A stretch of 64,000 bases of DNA from Selaginella tamariscina (taxonomy: Eukaryota > Streptophyta > Lycopodiopsida > Selaginellales > Selaginellaceae): positions 72,287 through 136,286 of the forward strand of contig PUQB01000402.1 of the NCBI GenBank assembly GCA_003024785.1. Reading direction: 5' to 3'. Every line of letters begins with the position of its first letter. Positions within the stretch are counted from its first letter, which is position 1. Below the pieces are notes generated by a model. The model made no database searches, was not told where the DNA came from, and saw only the letters and a list, made by a program, of their open reading frames with translations. The translations under genes and the position numbers were made by a program. Below are positions 63,610 to 64,000 of this stretch, piece by piece.

Positions 63610-64000
63610 AAATTAAGGAGCAGCTGCACCATTTAAAAAGTTGCACAAGGCCATGGAGATGTTCACAATTGCCCCGGCAAGGCTGGTAGTAGCAGAAGCC
63701 TTCTCTTTCTCAGCTTGGCAAATCTCTCGCTGGCATGCAAGGGTCTCCTGCTGCCATGCCAAACTCAGCTCATTCTAGCTGCAGACAAGGCATTCCCTTC
63801 CCTGAGCAGACTACTCATTGTATGCTCTGCCTTCTTGACTTCTTTTTCTTCTTCCCTGAGCTCCCAGGCACCTGAGAAGCATCTCCAGGAGCATCATCTC
63901 CTTCCGTGGGATCATCCTCATCTTGAACTACATCTGAATCTGCAAGAAATGAGGGGGCTGTTGATGCATCCCTTCCAAGAAAAGCACCCATCGCATCATA
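63610..64000 (-). pseudogene. PIF/Harbinger Myb/SANT-like accessory protein, partial
   Basis: Minus strand, entering from the right edge. It reads YDAMGAFLGRDASTAPSF, an acidic VVQDEDDPTEGDD, then PGSSGKKKKKSRR and a stop in this frame. It is followed by text resembling the helical C-terminus of the Harbinger partner protein (NAM-associated type), which brings the transposase to the nucleus and to DNA. The N-terminal Myb/SANT part would lie beyond the window. Confidence 0.6.

Larger units (their letters stand above)
61599..64000 (-). mobile_element. PIF/Harbinger DNA transposon, running off the right edge
   Basis: The left end is set by comparison with repeat R copy 1: the match stops after GACACATA and GGGGCATTTCGCACATGAAC begins, an end sequence typical of PIF/Harbinger elements. 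A local hairpin (about 61,607-61,677) lies just inside. On the minus strand the element carries a DDE transposase and, further right, part of the Myb/SANT-like partner protein. The other end lies outside the window. Confidence 0.85.

Noticed and set aside
1-64000. tRNA or rRNA genes
   Set aside because: No cloverleaf with conserved T-loop and anticodon arms, and no rRNA core sequence, was recognised by eye. The TGGTATCAGAGC at 55,852 is a retroelement primer site, not a tRNA gene.

Overview
The window looks like nuclear DNA of a land plant. It has spliced genes with GT-AG introns full of CT, GT and TA microsatellites, a plant-type sugar-dependent triacylglycerol lipase, an EF-hand lysophospholipid acyltransferase, a pentatricopeptide (PPR) relic, plant-type Ty3/gypsy chromovirus and PIF/Harbinger elements, and a degenerate TTTAGGG-like tract. 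The host genes occupy the first 23 kb; the rest is AT-rich repeat and transposon territory. The species cannot be named from the sequence. The large repeat content and the PPR relic would fit a seed-free plant such as a fern, lycophyte or moss, but this is a guess.

Layout. 1-10.6 kb: three tandem copies of an SDP1-type lipase, two decayed (about 0.1-1.7 and 2.5-5.0 kb) and a third nearly whole (5.86-10.6 kb). 11.7-13.5 kb: a tandem pair of small dual-specificity phosphatase genes, related to the catalytic half of YVH1/DUSP12. 13.5-14.7 kb: a minus-strand PPR pseudogene. 14.7-18.8 kb: AT-rich intergenic DNA. 19.36-22.65 kb: a seven-exon LPEAT2/LPCAT-like acyltransferase with EF hands. The lipase and the acyltransferase look conserved exon by exon, yet both need several small frame corrections. 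They are either young pseudogenes or carry assembly indels.

23.8-64 kb: a long AT-rich repeat (family R) occurs three times (about 23.8-26.9, 49.4-51.7, and 51.9-52.9 continuing at 61.1-61.6 kb). The third copy has been split by a Ty3/gypsy element (52,862-59,810, itself carrying a miniature TRIM element) and by a second repeat (family S), and is entered by a PIF/Harbinger transposon that runs off the right edge. A separate chromovirus (34,287-39,909) has 1-kb LTRs and a clean GTGGG target duplication, and carries a solo LTR of the same TRIM family. Between 31.1 and 32.6 kb lies an array of about 18 short GC-rich palindromes in AT-rich spacers, the strongest unexplained structure here. Other items are a receptor-kinase relic (42.1-42.8 kb), two fold-back structures (40.4 and 44.4 kb) and a telomere-like tract (48.6 kb).

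Working relationships: SDP1 starts oil breakdown by hydrolysing triacylglycerol, and LPEAT-type enzymes re-acylate lysophospholipids, so two acyl-lipid genes lie within 20 kb. Whether that proximity matters cannot be judged from sequence alone.
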